Virus record (IMG/VR): IMGVR_UViG_3300047323_000361
Location: 16,075 to 80,074 of that record
DNA: 64,000 nucleotides
Origin: a virus
Direction: 5' to 3' (one strand)
Both the position numbers and the translations under genes were made by a program. Below, one piece after another: positions 14,190-21,809 of this stretch; positions within the stretch are counted from its first letter, which is position 1; each line of letters starts with the position of its first letter. Under the pieces are notes generated by a model. The model worked only from the letters and a program-made list of their open reading frames with translations. It searched no databases and was not told the DNA's origin.

Positions 14190-14440
14190 GAAGAGTTCCC
14201 CGCCGGGTCTTACGCGGTCGCGTCATGGCGACGGCAGCCCGGTCAGGCGGGGAACGGAAAGCGGCCGAGGCAGAACGCCTGCAAGGCCGGGATGAGCGCG
14301 GGCATGCTGGCGGAGGGGAGGTGGTTCCCCTGGCCCGGCCGTCGCTCGCTCATCGTGTTCATGCATCCATTGAAGCGGATCCCGACTACGGGTTTGTAAT
14401 CGCTTCAGGCCACTGCCTGGAAGCCCTCGCGCGAGGCGGG
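14190..14440. other. Gene-free, strongly self-complementary segment
   Basis: No convincing gene between the tRNA promoter and the terminator at 14464. It holds nested inverted repeats: GTTCCCCGCC (14195-14204) with GGCGGGGAAC (14246-14255), AGGGGA/TCCCCT near 14314-14331, CTTCAGGC/GCCTGGAAG near 14403-14423 and CCTCGCGCGAGG near 14426. A structured RNA is possible; strand unknown. Confidence 0.4.
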
Positions 14441-14463
14441 GGTAGGGCACTGTCCGGACATGC

Positions 14464-14499
14464 CGAAGGGGCCGGGGATGTACTCCCTCGGCCCCTTTC
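14464..14499 (-). terminator. Terminator after Lsr2-like gene
   Basis: GAAGGGGCCGGGG and CCCTCGGCCCCTTTC form a long stem 3' of the minus gene ending at 14515. Confidence 0.75.
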
Positions 14500-14514
14500 A
14501 GTGCTCGGGTCGGC

Positions 14515-14880
14515 CTACTTGTGCGCGTCCTCGTACTCACGGATCAGGTCCTCGGGCAGGCGTCCCGTGTGGGAGACCTCCCGGCCCTGCTCCTGCAACC
14601 ACTTCCGCACGTCGGCCGTGGTGAAGGCGCCACGCTTGCCTCGCAGCGCCTTACGCACCTGGGTTCCCGTGCGCTTTTGAGCTTCATGGGCGACCGAGAT
14701 GAAGGGGAGCAGCACGTCGTTCAGCTTGTCCTGGTGCTCCTGGCACAGGTCCATGAGGTACCGCGTGGTCCCCACCGTGACCGGCGTGGCCTCGTCGTCG
14801 GGTACCGGCTTGCCACAAGCTGCCTCAGAGCGGCCCCGCTTCACCTTGATATCGCAGAACTTGCTCACTCGCTCACCCAT
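14515..14880 (-). CDS. Lsr2-type DNA-binding protein with N-terminal zinc-like module
   Basis: 121 aa. The C-terminal ~40 residues match the Lsr2 DNA-binding domain (FTTADVRKWLQEQGREVS then HTGRLPEDLIREYEDAHK), with the GRLP segment at the AT-hook-like minor-groove contact. The usual Lsr2 oligomerisation domain is absent. Instead residues 9-49 carry Cys9, Cys22, Cys46 and His49, probably one zinc site. Lsr2 silences AT-rich foreign DNA in actinobacteria; phage-borne versions may counter or mimic this. RBS TTAGGAGTGCTTT. Own promoter and terminator. Confidence 0.85.
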   Translation of the reverse strand: MGERVSKFCDIKVKRGRSEAACGKPVPDDEATPVTVGTTRYLMDLCQEHQDKLNDVLLPFISVAHEAQKRTGTQVRKALRGKRGAFTTADVRKWLQEQGREVSHTGRLPEDLIREYEDAHK

Positions 14881-14939
14881 AAAGCACTCCTAAGCAACGG
14901 CACCTCCGGCTGCGACACTGCAACCTCAGAACGGTGCCA

Positions 14940-14969
14940 ATACTGCTACCCGACTACTGCTTCTGTCAA
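14940..14969 (-). promoter_or_regulatory. Promoter of Lsr2-like gene
   Basis: TTGACA (14964-14969), 18 bp, CAGTAT (14940-14945). Confidence 0.65.
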
Positions 14970-15012
14970 GCGCATGCGTCTCGACGCTCGACAAGCCGGA
15001 TTTGTAAAGCAC

Positions 15013-15867
15013 TTACCCACCGAGCAGGCTGACGACCGGGCTGAGGATGGTGTGGACCGTCGCGCCGACCGCTCCGGGGTGGCTCGTGGACGTCGGGGAC
15101 GCGCTGGGTGTCGCGGATGGCAGTTTCACCGTATGCGCGGGAGCCTTCGACGGCACGGCGGACGGCGCCGGAGCGGACCCGACCTTGCGGTGCTTGCCCG
15201 TGGGGGCCTTGGTGGTGACCTTCTCGGGCTTCGAGTACGTCTTGGCGTGCTTGCCCTTGGTGACGGGACCTGCGGCGTAGGAGGTGGTCATCGGAGCGGG
15301 TGAACGGTCGTCCATCTCGTGCGGGGCGACGTTGACCGTGTCCTCGGAGGTGAGGTCGGGCCGGTCCATCTCGTGGTGGGCACGGTGTTCGCCCTCTTCC
15401 GCCGCGTAGGAGCACACACCGATGGCGAAGGGGGCCGTCACGGTCGCGGCGATGGCCAGAACGACCCTCTTGAGCAGGGGACGCTTGGGTCGGCGCCGGG
15501 AGACCCTCTTCGTCTCCTGCAAGGGGGTGTCGGGGATGATCAGAGGACGGCCTGCGGGCTCTTCGTCCGGGAACCAGAAGCCGAACTCCTGGCGGTCTTC
15601 CAGCCAGCCGAAGCACAGCTCGCCGTCTTCGACCATCTGGAGCAGCTCTTCCGTGACCTCGTCGTCTTCGGTGGAACCGTTGTCAAGGCCGTAGAAGTCC
15701 GGGATGGCATCCTCGTGGGGAACGTCTTCCTTGTGCCGTACGAAGGGGCCGGAGTCACTGAGCGGACGTGTGGGGGTGTCGTCCGGGCCCTCTCCGAGAA
15801 GGCGGCGCAGCTCGCGGACATCCTGCTCCCCTGTGTCGTCCGAACCGTCGCGCCTCTTGGTGTTCAT
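15013..15867 (-). CDS. Single-pass membrane protein with long Pro/Ser/Thr tail (284 aa)
   Basis: ATG at 15867 follows GGAGGGGTACGCAACGAAC. Acidic cytoplasmic N-terminus (~1-120), Arg-rich stop segment (VSRRRPKRPLLKR), one membrane helix (~134-155) and an outer K/P/S/T-rich tail. The architecture resembles actinobacterial anti-sigma or wall-spanning proteins but no domain is recognised. A 10-bp inverted repeat lies just upstream. Confidence 0.7.
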   Translation of the reverse strand: MNTKRRDGSDDTGEQDVRELRRLLGEGPDDTPTRPLSDSGPFVRHKEDVPHEDAIPDFYGLDNGSTEDDEVTEELLQMVEDGELCFGWLEDRQEFGFWFPDEEPAGRPLIIPDTPLQETKRVSRRRPKRPLLKRVVLAIAATVTAPFAIGVCSYAAEEGEHRAHHEMDRPDLTSEDTVNVAPHEMDDRSPAPMTTSYAAGPVTKGKHAKTYSKPEKVTTKAPTGKHRKVGSAPAPSAVPSKAPAHTVKLPSATPSASPTSTSHPGAVGATVHTILSPVVSLLGG

Positions 15868-15892
15868 GTTCGTTGCGTACCCCTCCAACATG

Positions 15893-15922
15893 ACGTACGC
15901 GACGATGAGGGTTCGCGTACGT
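15893..15922. promoter_or_regulatory. Inverted repeat upstream of membrane protein gene
   Basis: ACGTACGCGA (15893-15902) and TCGCGTACGT (15913-15922), perfect 10-bp arms separated by 10 bp, about 30 bp upstream of the ATG at 15867. Typical spacing for a dimeric repressor operator. Confidence 0.5.
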
Positions 15923-15924
15923 GA

Positions 15925-16289
15925 TCATCTCGTTGATCTGGTCTCTTGGATCGCGAGGGAGGCGTGCGACTGCTGCACAGCAGGTCGCGTGGGGACGCTC
16001 GGCCGTGTGATTCCTGGTCAACCAGTTGTTGAAACGTAGCACTGGTAACTCACAGGGACCAGGGGTCACACAACTTCCGAAACAGCGTTGCTTTACTATT
16101 CAACGGCGTTTCTTGGGCATTTCTTTGCCTCTGCGAGTACAACTCATTGTGTTACCGCAGGTTACCTGCATTGCGCACCTACGGTTAGGCATATGTGAAC
16201 GTTCAGTGTCGTGACCCAGATCACAGGGTAATTTCGGCCAAGCGGGAAGGCCGTGTCGACAACTTGTCAAGCTACCAATTGGTATGACT
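15925..16289. other. Gene-free stretch, lower GC
   Basis: About 360 bp without a convincing gene. AT-richer than its surroundings at 16060-16260. Contains GGTAAC-type words (16046, 16154, 16164), the imperfect palindrome GCAGGTTACCTGC near 16161 and a TTGACA on the minus strand near 16264. Possibly regulatory or replicative; nothing decisive is seen. Confidence 0.35.
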
Positions 16290-16322
16290 TGACCCCGCCA
16301 CGGGATGCCGTAGCGGGGTCAG
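16290..16322 (-). terminator. Terminator after polynucleotide kinase
   Basis: GACCCCGC (16291-16298) pairs with GCGGGGTC (16313-16320) with extra pairs inside (ACGG/CCGT). Confidence 0.8.
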
Positions 16323-16358
16323 AAGTCAATGCTTCAGATTTCATATAGTGAACTGCGG

Positions 16359-17234
16359 TCAGAAGGCTCCAGGAGCCACCTGAAGGCACCGCAGACCGAG
16401 CAGGCGCCACATCTCCACGACCTGGTCACGGTCGTCGAGGACGAACCACACGTTGTAGAACGGCTCGATCTTCGACCGGTAGATCTCCTCCTTGACGATG
16501 GAGTCCTTGCGCATGTCGTCGGGCGCCCGCATATGCAGGTACGCCTCCCGCGTCCACTTGCCCACGTGCAGTTCCAGCCAGGCCCGCGTCTGGTCGTAGC
16601 AGCAGCCGTCACGGCCGGACAGGAACACGATCTCCGCGCCGCTGTCCCGCAGGGTGTTCACCAGGTCGATGACCTCGCTGATCGGCTCGTCCTCGCCGAC
16701 CCGGTCCCACTCGAACGGACTGCGGCCGACCATCCGCGCCAGCGTGCCGTCGATGTCGACCAGGACCATGTTCGGCTTCGCCGGGTCGTACGGGGGCGCC
16801 TCGGCAGGCTTCGGGGCCAGGTACTGGTTGTACATGTCCCGGATGACCTTCTCGCCGACGCTCCGATCCCGCTGGAGGTCACGCTTGATGCAGGTATGAA
16901 GCGGCACGGCCGTGTGGTCGGAGACCTTGAACTCCGCACCGTGGTACGCGGCCAGCCGCCGCAGTTCCTTCTCGTGGTTGGGGTTGAGGTTGGTGTCGTC
17001 CACGATGACGCTCACACCGTCGCCCAGGAACGCCTCGACGAGGGCGTTGCGGGCCCGCACGACCCGGCGTTCGTTCTTCCCGTGCCAGACGCTGTCGTGC
17101 AGCATCGTGCGCAGGTCGTCCTTGTTGATCCGGACCAGCGTGCCGGGCTGGGCCTTGGCCACGATCCGCTTCGCCTCGGTGCTCTTGCCGGAGCCGGGCA
17201 GTCCCTTGGTCATGGTCAGCGTCAGCATCGTCAC
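16359..17234 (-). CDS. pnk: Polynucleotide kinase-phosphatase (T4 PseT type)
   Basis: 291 aa, close to the 301 aa of T4 Pnkp and in the same order. The N-terminal 5'-kinase has P-loop GLPGSGKST (11-19) and INKDDLR. The C-terminal HAD 3'-phosphatase has D160 and D162 in LVDIDGTLARM, FLSGRDG and later DDRDQV. It restores 5'-phosphate and 3'-OH ends for an RNA ligase. GTG at 17234 follows AAGGAGAAGCCC; a GTG at 17288 overlapping the upstream stop would add a Cys-rich N-terminus. PLHTC at 112-114 is CTT-CAT-ACC (16893-16901). The Rnl1-like ligase is two genes upstream. Confidence 0.93.
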   Translation of the reverse strand: MTMLTLTMTKGLPGSGKSTEAKRIVAKAQPGTLVRINKDDLRTMLHDSVWHGKNERRVVRARNALVEAFLGDGVSVIVDDTNLNPNHEKELRRLAAYHGAEFKVSDHTAVPLHTCIKRDLQRDRSVGEKVIRDMYNQYLAPKPAEAPPYDPAKPNMVLVDIDGTLARMVGRSPFEWDRVGEDEPISEVIDLVNTLRDSGAEIVFLSGRDGCCYDQTRAWLELHVGKWTREAYLHMRAPDDMRKDSIVKEEIYRSKIEPFYNVWFVLDDRDQVVEMWRLLGLRCLQVAPGAF

Positions 17235-17281
17235 GGGCTTCTCCTTGTTCTTCGGGCCGCAGCACCTGCACTTGTAGGCGC

Positions 17282-17581
17282 TCACTGGCAGCACCCGTCG
17301 CAGCCGTGCAGGCTCTCGTAGGGGTGGTAGTCCTCGCCCTGGATCAGGCGCTTGTAGGCGAGGTCGTCCGGGTCGGGGTGACCCACGCCGTGGGGACAGG
17401 TCCGCTCCATCAGCGCCCGGTCCATGCGGAAGTGCTGAGGGAAGGCGGCCATGGAGTGGGCGGAGGGGTTGTGAACGCAGCAGTGGCGGCCGATGCAGTC
17501 CTTGCGGGGGTGGGCGAGGATCTCCTCCCCGCCCACCAGCTCGGCCCGCTCGAACCACCCGCCGAAGTCGTCGGGCTCCAT
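17282..17581 (-). CDS. Cys/His-rich hypothetical protein (99 aa)
   Basis: Overlaps the ligase gene stop as TGATG. Metal-binding-like DCIGRHCCVHNPSAHSM and RTCPHGVGHPDPDD, ending in a CDGCC cluster. Such proteins recur in actinophages without known function. Its place between the RNA kinase and RNA ligase suggests co-expression. Confidence 0.7.
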   Translation of the reverse strand: MEPDDFGGWFERAELVGGEEILAHPRKDCIGRHCCVHNPSAHSMAAFPQHFRMDRALMERTCPHGVGHPDPDDLAYKRLIQGEDYHPYESLHGCDGCCQ

Positions 17582-18681
17582 CAGGCAGCCGCCTCCGGGA
17601 CCGACGCGAACGGGACCTCGTAGGCGGGCTTGACCCGCTTCCACACCCGGGAGGTGATGTCCTGGCCGCCGTACAGGCCGAACAGGATGTCCCTGTAGGG
17701 GCTCTCGCAGGCCAGGAGGGCGAACTCCTTGCGGCGCTTCTGCGCGTCGTCCTCCGGCCGCACCAGGCGGCGCAGGATCCAGTCGAACTCCTCGCGCGCC
17801 TCCACCAGGGTGTCGGTGTACGCAGCCTGCAAGCCGCTGACCTTCGCGCGGACCCAGTCGTAGAACTCGTCCGGGACGCTGTCGATGATCGCCTCGATCC
17901 CGTCGCCCTCGGCCAGCGCCTCCCACAGGGTGAGCGTCGAGGTGTTCGTCAGGATGCGGTGCAGCCGCACGTACTCGTCGAACTTGAACTTCACCCGCAG
18001 GTCGTGGCCGGGGAAGTGGACGACGAAGCCCTCCTGGTTCTCCTCCTGCGGCGCCGCCAGCACCTCGGAGAGGGACTCGAAGCCGACCGGCTGGTTGACC
18101 GGCCCCGGCCAGTCGTAGGGCCCCCACGGCAGCGAGCGACCGGTCTGGGTGTCGACCACCGCGAGCAGGACCAGGTCGTCCAGGCCCTTGTAGTCGACGA
18201 CGATCCGGTTGGACGGGAAGACGATCTCGAAGAGGTACGTCAGACCCAGGATCGGCTCGAACGTCGGGTAGCGCGTCTCCAGGATCTTGTTCGCGTGCTG
18301 CGCCTGCGGGCTGGTGAAGGAGCCCCGCGTGGCGATGCGGAACTCCCCGGTATGAAGCAGGTAGCCGACGCCCAAGGAGCCGTCCCACTTCACGTACGTC
18401 TTGACCGGCTCGTTGATCAGTCGCGCCTGCTGGTCGGCGGGGATCTGCGACCAGTTGAAGAACTTCTCGAACGGCCGGGCTACGACCTTCTCGGTGGTCG
18501 TGTCGATGATCAGCCCCCGGGTCTTCTTGGTGACCTCGTTCCACTCGTTGTCGAACTGGGCCTTGTTCGTGTAGTTGAAGATGGCCCGGCTGCCGTCGGG
18601 GTGGGTCTGGTGGCGGACGTAGCCCTTGGTGATGTTGTCGAGCAGGGCCTTCTCCGGAAGGACATCGTGCAGGTGCACCAT
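17581..18681 (-). CDS. T4 Rnl1-like RNA ligase
   Basis: 366 aa. Nucleotidyltransferase motif I KWDGS with the adenylated Lys at 98 (T4 Rnl1 uses Lys99), preceded by RPFEKFFNW. Motif IV-like FEIVFPSNRIVVDY and motif V-like FVVHFPGHDLRVKFKFDEYV follow. The family reseals tRNA anticodon breaks together with Pnkp. LLHTG at 109-111 from CTT-CAT-ACC (18349-18357). First of the Pnkp-ligase gene string, after GAGGAGCGCACAC. Confidence 0.92.
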   Translation of the reverse strand: MVHLHDVLPEKALLDNITKGYVRHQTHPDGSRAIFNYTNKAQFDNEWNEVTKKTRGLIIDTTTEKVVARPFEKFFNWSQIPADQQARLINEPVKTYVKWDGSLGVGYLLHTGEFRIATRGSFTSPQAQHANKILETRYPTFEPILGLTYLFEIVFPSNRIVVDYKGLDDLVLLAVVDTQTGRSLPWGPYDWPGPVNQPVGFESLSEVLAAPQEENQEGFVVHFPGHDLRVKFKFDEYVRLHRILTNTSTLTLWEALAEGDGIEAIIDSVPDEFYDWVRAKVSGLQAAYTDTLVEAREEFDWILRRLVRPEDDAQKRRKEFALLACESPYRDILFGLYGGQDITSRVWKRVKPAYEVPFASVPEAAA

Positions 18682-18705
18682 GTGTGCGCTCCTCGGTGGT
18701 GGTGG

Positions 18706-18927
18706 TCAGATTCGCTGGTCGATGGCGGCCACGACGCGCTGAGCGAAGTTCTCGTAGGCGCTGTCCGGCAGGTTCAGTCCGAACCACTTCTTCGCCTCAA
18801 GGGCGACGATCTCGACGGCGGCCTCGCGCTGCTCTCCCTGGCGCTTGAGCCAGTCCTGGGCGGCGCTCTCGCGGGGGATGACGAGGTGGCCGAGGTACAT
18901 GGTGGGGCGGTCGTCCGTGGCGGTCAT
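18706..18927 (-). CDS. Hypothetical protein (73 aa)
   Basis: Two helical segments (ESAAQDWLKRQGEQREAAVE and SAYENFAQRVVAAIDQRI). Not recognised; lies between the RNA ligase and the 133-aa gene in one transcription unit. Confidence 0.65.
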   Translation of the reverse strand: MTATDDRPTMYLGHLVIPRESAAQDWLKRQGEQREAAVEIVALEAKKWFGLNLPDSAYENFAQRVVAAIDQRI

Positions 18928-18929
18928 GT

Positions 18930-19331
18930 TCAGCCCTTCTTCGCGGCCTTCTTGGCCTTCTTGTTCTTCTTGGCCTTGCGGTCCCGCTGGTCGAGGTCGG
19001 TCTCGACGTCGCTCAGGGCCTCGTCCAACTTCTCGATGAAGAGGTAGACGGCGCCCTTGAGGCGGTCGGCCTTCGCGCGGGCGTTCTCCAGGTCCTTGCG
19101 GAGCTGGTCGCGGTCTTCCTCGGTGTTCGTCTGGCCGTAGACACCGAAGTCGAGAGTCACGCTGCGGGAGCAGTCCTGTATCTGGAGCGTGGCGCCGAAG
19201 TCCAGGTAGTCGTCGCTGGCGTCGCCGTCGTTGATCTCCGCGAGCACCGCGCCGAGGCCGTGGTGGCCCTGGTTGTTCAGGAACTCGCGGATGTAGAGGC
19301 GGCGCTGCTCGTCGGTGGTGGCGGTGCTCAT
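18930..19331 (-). CDS. Hypothetical coiled-coil protein (133 aa)
   Basis: ATG at 19331 after TAGGAGCCGCAAC. Mixed N-terminal half (YLDFGATLQIQDCSRSVTLD), then a long charged helix and a Lys/Ala-rich tail (KAKKNKKAKKAAKKG) that could bind nucleic acid. First gene after the promoter at 19391, upstream of the RNA ligase. Confidence 0.7.
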   Translation of the reverse strand: MSTATTDEQRRLYIREFLNNQGHHGLGAVLAEINDGDASDDYLDFGATLQIQDCSRSVTLDFGVYGQTNTEEDRDQLRKDLENARAKADRLKGAVYLFIEKLDEALSDVETDLDQRDRKAKKNKKAKKAAKKG

Positions 19332-19390
19332 GTTGCGGCTCCTAGCAGGTGTTGCTCTAGCGCCGGGTGGGGCGCCTTCCAATAACCAAG

Positions 19391-19419
19391 AACCTATAAC
19401 GAGGAAGACGTAATCGCAA
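19391..19419 (-). promoter_or_regulatory. Promoter of the RNA-repair operon
   Basis: TTGCGA (19414-19419), 17 bp, TAGGTT (19391-19396). The same TAGGTT -10 serves the 7024 and 34111 promoters. Confidence 0.55.
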
Positions 19420-19473
19420 GCGGTTTCGCTCAAGCGATTTACAAGCAACACTATGGCGCGCATCACACAACAC

Positions 19474-19512
19474 GAAGACCCCCGCCGGGAGGGTGTCCCG
19501 AAGGGGGTCTTC
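19474..19512 (-). terminator. Terminator after RlaP-like gene
   Basis: GAAGACCCCC and GGGGGTCTTC with extra internal pairing. Confidence 0.8.
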
Positions 19513-19525
19513 GCAGGTCAGGCCG

Positions 19526-20179
19526 CTACAGCCGCCGCACGTAGTTGATGAAGTCCTGGAGCCGGTCCGTCCGAGGCTGCGCTGGAAGGATCCCGACGCG
19601 GTCGTTGAAGGTGTCGAAAGCCTTCCAGAACTCCTTCTCGATCTGCTCGGCGGTCATCTCGTCGAACGCCCAGTAGAACTCCGGGTCCGGCACCTTCACC
19701 GTCAGCGTGCCGAAGTCGAGCAACTGCTGGCCCTGCCGCAGCAGACGGAAGCAGTGCCGGGCGTGCTTCGCCACACGCTTCTGTCGGCCGTCGTTGGCCA
19801 GCTCCTGCTTGATGCGCTTGATCTGACCCATGGCGTACCCGCCGTACGCCGAGCGCACGTAGGGCTCAGAGAGGAAATCCTCCCGGATGTCGAGGAGCCA
19901 CTCCCCCTCCCAGGACTGCTGCTCGTACTCCTCCAGGTACATCAGATCCATGATCGTCGGGTTGCACTTCAGCGCGAGGTTCACGTACTTGCCGACCTCG
20001 TGCAGGGTGACGTCCGGAGCCGTGGACACGAGCGAGTCCTGGTGCTTAGCACCAATACGGAAGAACTCCGGAGTCGGACGGATGAAGATGCCCAGCCGGT
20101 CGATGTCCGACCCGACCCGGGCCAGGCCGAAGGCAGTCGAGCCCACGACCCCGCTCAGCAGAATGTTCGGCGTCGTCAT
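19526..20179 (-). CDS. RlaP-like Pol-beta nucleotidyltransferase
   Basis: 217 aa. GSTAFGLARVGSDIDRLG holds the G-S and D25-x-D27 of the Pol-beta superfamily. The whole-protein layout, with a helical C-terminus (KHARHCFRLLRQGQQLLDFG), fits the RlaP family, named for genomic association with RNA ligases, and here the ligase and kinase are adjacent. It may add or trim nucleotides on broken RNA ends; the exact reaction is not established. TGATG-type overlap with its upstream gene. Confidence 0.8.
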   Translation of the reverse strand: MTTPNILLSGVVGSTAFGLARVGSDIDRLGIFIRPTPEFFRIGAKHQDSLVSTAPDVTLHEVGKYVNLALKCNPTIMDLMYLEEYEQQSWEGEWLLDIREDFLSEPYVRSAYGGYAMGQIKRIKQELANDGRQKRVAKHARHCFRLLRQGQQLLDFGTLTVKVPDPEFYWAFDEMTAEQIEKEFWKAFDTFNDRVGILPAQPRTDRLQDFINYVRRL

Positions 20180-20697
20180 CAGAACCAGTAGTCCTCAGAC
20201 GGGTCGTCGCGGCCGTCGGTCTCCATGGCCTCGGCGGACTCCTCGTACGTCGCCAGCGCCTCCTCCAGCGCCCTTCCCCACGTCTGTCCCTGGTCCTGCT
20301 CGACCTGAGCCACGGTGAGCAAGGCGAGCGTCTCGTTGTCGACCCTGAGATGCCCCTCCTCGACCAGGCTCTGGACCTCCGTGATGGTGCTGTCCGTGGC
20401 CGCCAGGTCCTCGTACGTCACGCCCTTGTAGGACAGCACGTAGCCGACCATGCAGGACGGCGCCTTGTCGGCCGGGCTGAAGTAGACGCACGGATTGGCG
20501 CCCGTCTCCGGGTCCAGGGGAGGCGCGTAGACGTAATCCTCCCCGCGCTCCTTCACTGCGCGGCCCAGCAGTTCCTTCGCCTCGTCCAGGGAGATCTCGA
20601 CGGTGGCGGGCTTGGGCTTGGAGGTCTCGGCCTCCGGGGTATGAAGCGCGTCGTCGAGGGAGGGAACGGAGTCGATGATCTCGGTGAAGTTGAGCAT
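20179..20697 (-). CDS. Hypothetical protein (172 aa) with LHT tag
   Basis: ATG at 20697 with only a weak ribosome site. Contains YVYAPPLDPETGANPCVYFS and an acidic C-terminus. ALHTP at 18-20 from CTT-CAT-ACC (20638-20646) lies in a likely flexible N-terminal segment. Overlaps the RlaP-like start by one base. Function unknown; possibly linked to RNA repair by position. Confidence 0.7.
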   Translation of the reverse strand: MLNFTEIIDSVPSLDDALHTPEAETSKPKPATVEISLDEAKELLGRAVKERGEDYVYAPPLDPETGANPCVYFSPADKAPSCMVGYVLSYKGVTYEDLAATDSTITEVQSLVEEGHLRVDNETLALLTVAQVEQDQGQTWGRALEEALATYEESAEAMETDGRDDPSEDYWF

Positions 20698-20723
20698 GGC
20701 GTTCTCGTTTCGTGTGGTGTTGG

Positions 20724-20867
20724 TCAGCCGTTGATCAGGTGGGCCGCGATGTAGAGCCCGGCGGCGACGCACAGGACGCGGAAGATGACGCGCCCGAGGG
20801 ACTGGAACCACAGGTCGGCCTTCGACGGCCTCGGGCACGGGGCGTGGTTCTGGTCGAGGTTCTTCAC
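20724..20867 (-). CDS. Small membrane protein (47 aa)
   Basis: GTG at 20867 after GAAAGGCATCCC. Hydrophilic N-terminus, then one membrane helix (RVIFRVLCVAAGLYIAAHLI). No family. Confidence 0.55.
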   Translation of the reverse strand: MKNLDQNHAPCPRPSKADLWFQSLGRVIFRVLCVAAGLYIAAHLING

Positions 20868-20877
20868 GGGATGCCTT

Positions 20878-20997
20878 TCAGGAGCAGTCGAATTCGGGGG
20901 CGTCGGTCTCCGGCTCTTCGTCCAGGGCGACGCCGTTGATGAAGATGACGTCGCCGACGTCGATGCCGACGTGTTCCAGCAGGGAACGGATGCTCAC
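20878..20997 (-). CDS. Small acidic protein (39 aa)
   Basis: GTG at 20997 after AAGGAGGACCA. Product SIRSLLEHVGIDVGDVIFIN with an acidic tail. Not recognised. Confidence 0.55.
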   Translation of the reverse strand: MSIRSLLEHVGIDVGDVIFINGVALDEEPETDAPEFDCS

Positions 20998-21014
20998 TGG
21001 TCCTCCTTGGGGAG

Positions 21015-21044
21015 CGGTGGGGCCCGGCGTTCCGAGCCCCACCG
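21015..21044 (-). terminator. Terminator after 21050 gene
   Basis: CGGTGGGGC (21015-21023) with GCCCCACCG (21036-21044), directly after the stop codon at 21050. Confidence 0.65.
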
Positions 21045-21049
21045 AGACG

Positions 21050-21736
21050 TCACAGAGACGCGGGGTTGAACAGGTTGCGTCCGCTGTCGTCCTTCGAGAC
21101 AGGGGTGAGTTTGCCCCTGTCGACCCATGTGGTGATCGTGCTCGGACTCACCTCAAGGATCTTGGCCAGCTCCCTGGCCGTGACCAGGGTGACCTCGCTG
21201 CTGTCTCGCCGCTGTCTCAGCACTCCCGCCAGCCGGTGGAAGGTGAGCGCGGCCAGGTGCGTACCGAGCGCGATGCAGATGGTCGGGGCGGCCGACGCGA
21301 GGATCACGTGCCCCCACGTCGTCGCCGCTGACTGCCCGGTCACCCTGGCGTACGCGGAGCCGTGAGCGACGTTGAGGACGAGTGAGACAGCGGTGAGACC
21401 GACCACCGTGCCGATCGCCCACCGGTATCCCGGGGAGCCGACCAACGCCAGCGAGGCCACCACCCCCAGGCCGTCGAGACCGTCGATGACCAGAGGGTAG
21501 AACTGCCGCACCTCGTGCAGGCCGATCCCATCGGCGGTGTCTCGAAGGGGCACCCAGCTCACCCTCATACCGACCAGCGCCACGAACGCCAGCGCCACCA
21601 GGATCGTGGTGAACCCGATGACCAGACCGGTCGCGTGCAGGCCCGTGAGCGGGTGAGACGAGGGTGAGACAGACCCCGTCTCACGGTTACTCGCGCGTCT
21701 TGCTCGCCAGCTCTGGATACGATTCGGGAGTCCCAT
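21050..21736 (-). CDS. Membrane protein (DUF2637-like) fused to excisionase/MerR-type HTH
   Basis: 228 aa. Four hydrophobic segments (for example LVIGFTTILVALAFVALVG and YRWAIGTVVGLTAVSLVLNV) with the FYPLVIDGLDGLGVVASLA stretch typical of DUF2637 proteins of Streptomyces plasmids (SpdB-like transfer proteins). The last ~45 residues form a winged-helix DNA-binding module (TARELAKILEVSPSTITTWV then DRGKLTPVSKDDSGR). A membrane-tethered DNA-binding protein is implied; its role in a phage is unclear. Start chosen at the ATG after CGAGAGG. Confidence 0.65.
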   Translation of the reverse strand: MGLPNRIQSWRARRASNRETGSVSPSSHPLTGLHATGLVIGFTTILVALAFVALVGMRVSWVPLRDTADGIGLHEVRQFYPLVIDGLDGLGVVASLALVGSPGYRWAIGTVVGLTAVSLVLNVAHGSAYARVTGQSAATTWGHVILASAAPTICIALGTHLAALTFHRLAGVLRQRRDSSEVTLVTARELAKILEVSPSTITTWVDRGKLTPVSKDDSGRNLFNPASL

Positions 21737-21767
21737 GGAGAGTCGATACCTCTCGTAGGTGGGACAG

Positions 21768-21797
21768 GTGCCCAGTGGGTCGCACCCCGCTGGGCAC
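21768..21797 (-). terminator. Stem-loop after 21810 gene
   Basis: GTGCCCAG (21768-21775) and CTGGGCAC (21790-21797), between the stop at 21810 and the next start. Confidence 0.55.
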
Positions 21798-21809
21798 CCG
21801 CATACCCGA

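Noticed and set aside
14223-14540. Minus-strand ORF between the tRNA promoter and Lsr2-like gene
   Set aside because: Arg/Pro-rich, crosses the terminator at 14464-14499 and lacks a ribosome site; the region is better described as structured non-coding DNA.
15755-16069. Minus-strand ORF over the 15925-16070 gap
   Set aside because: Its C-terminal half is a shadow of the 284-aa membrane gene, there is no ribosome site, and the sequence is Arg/His-biased.
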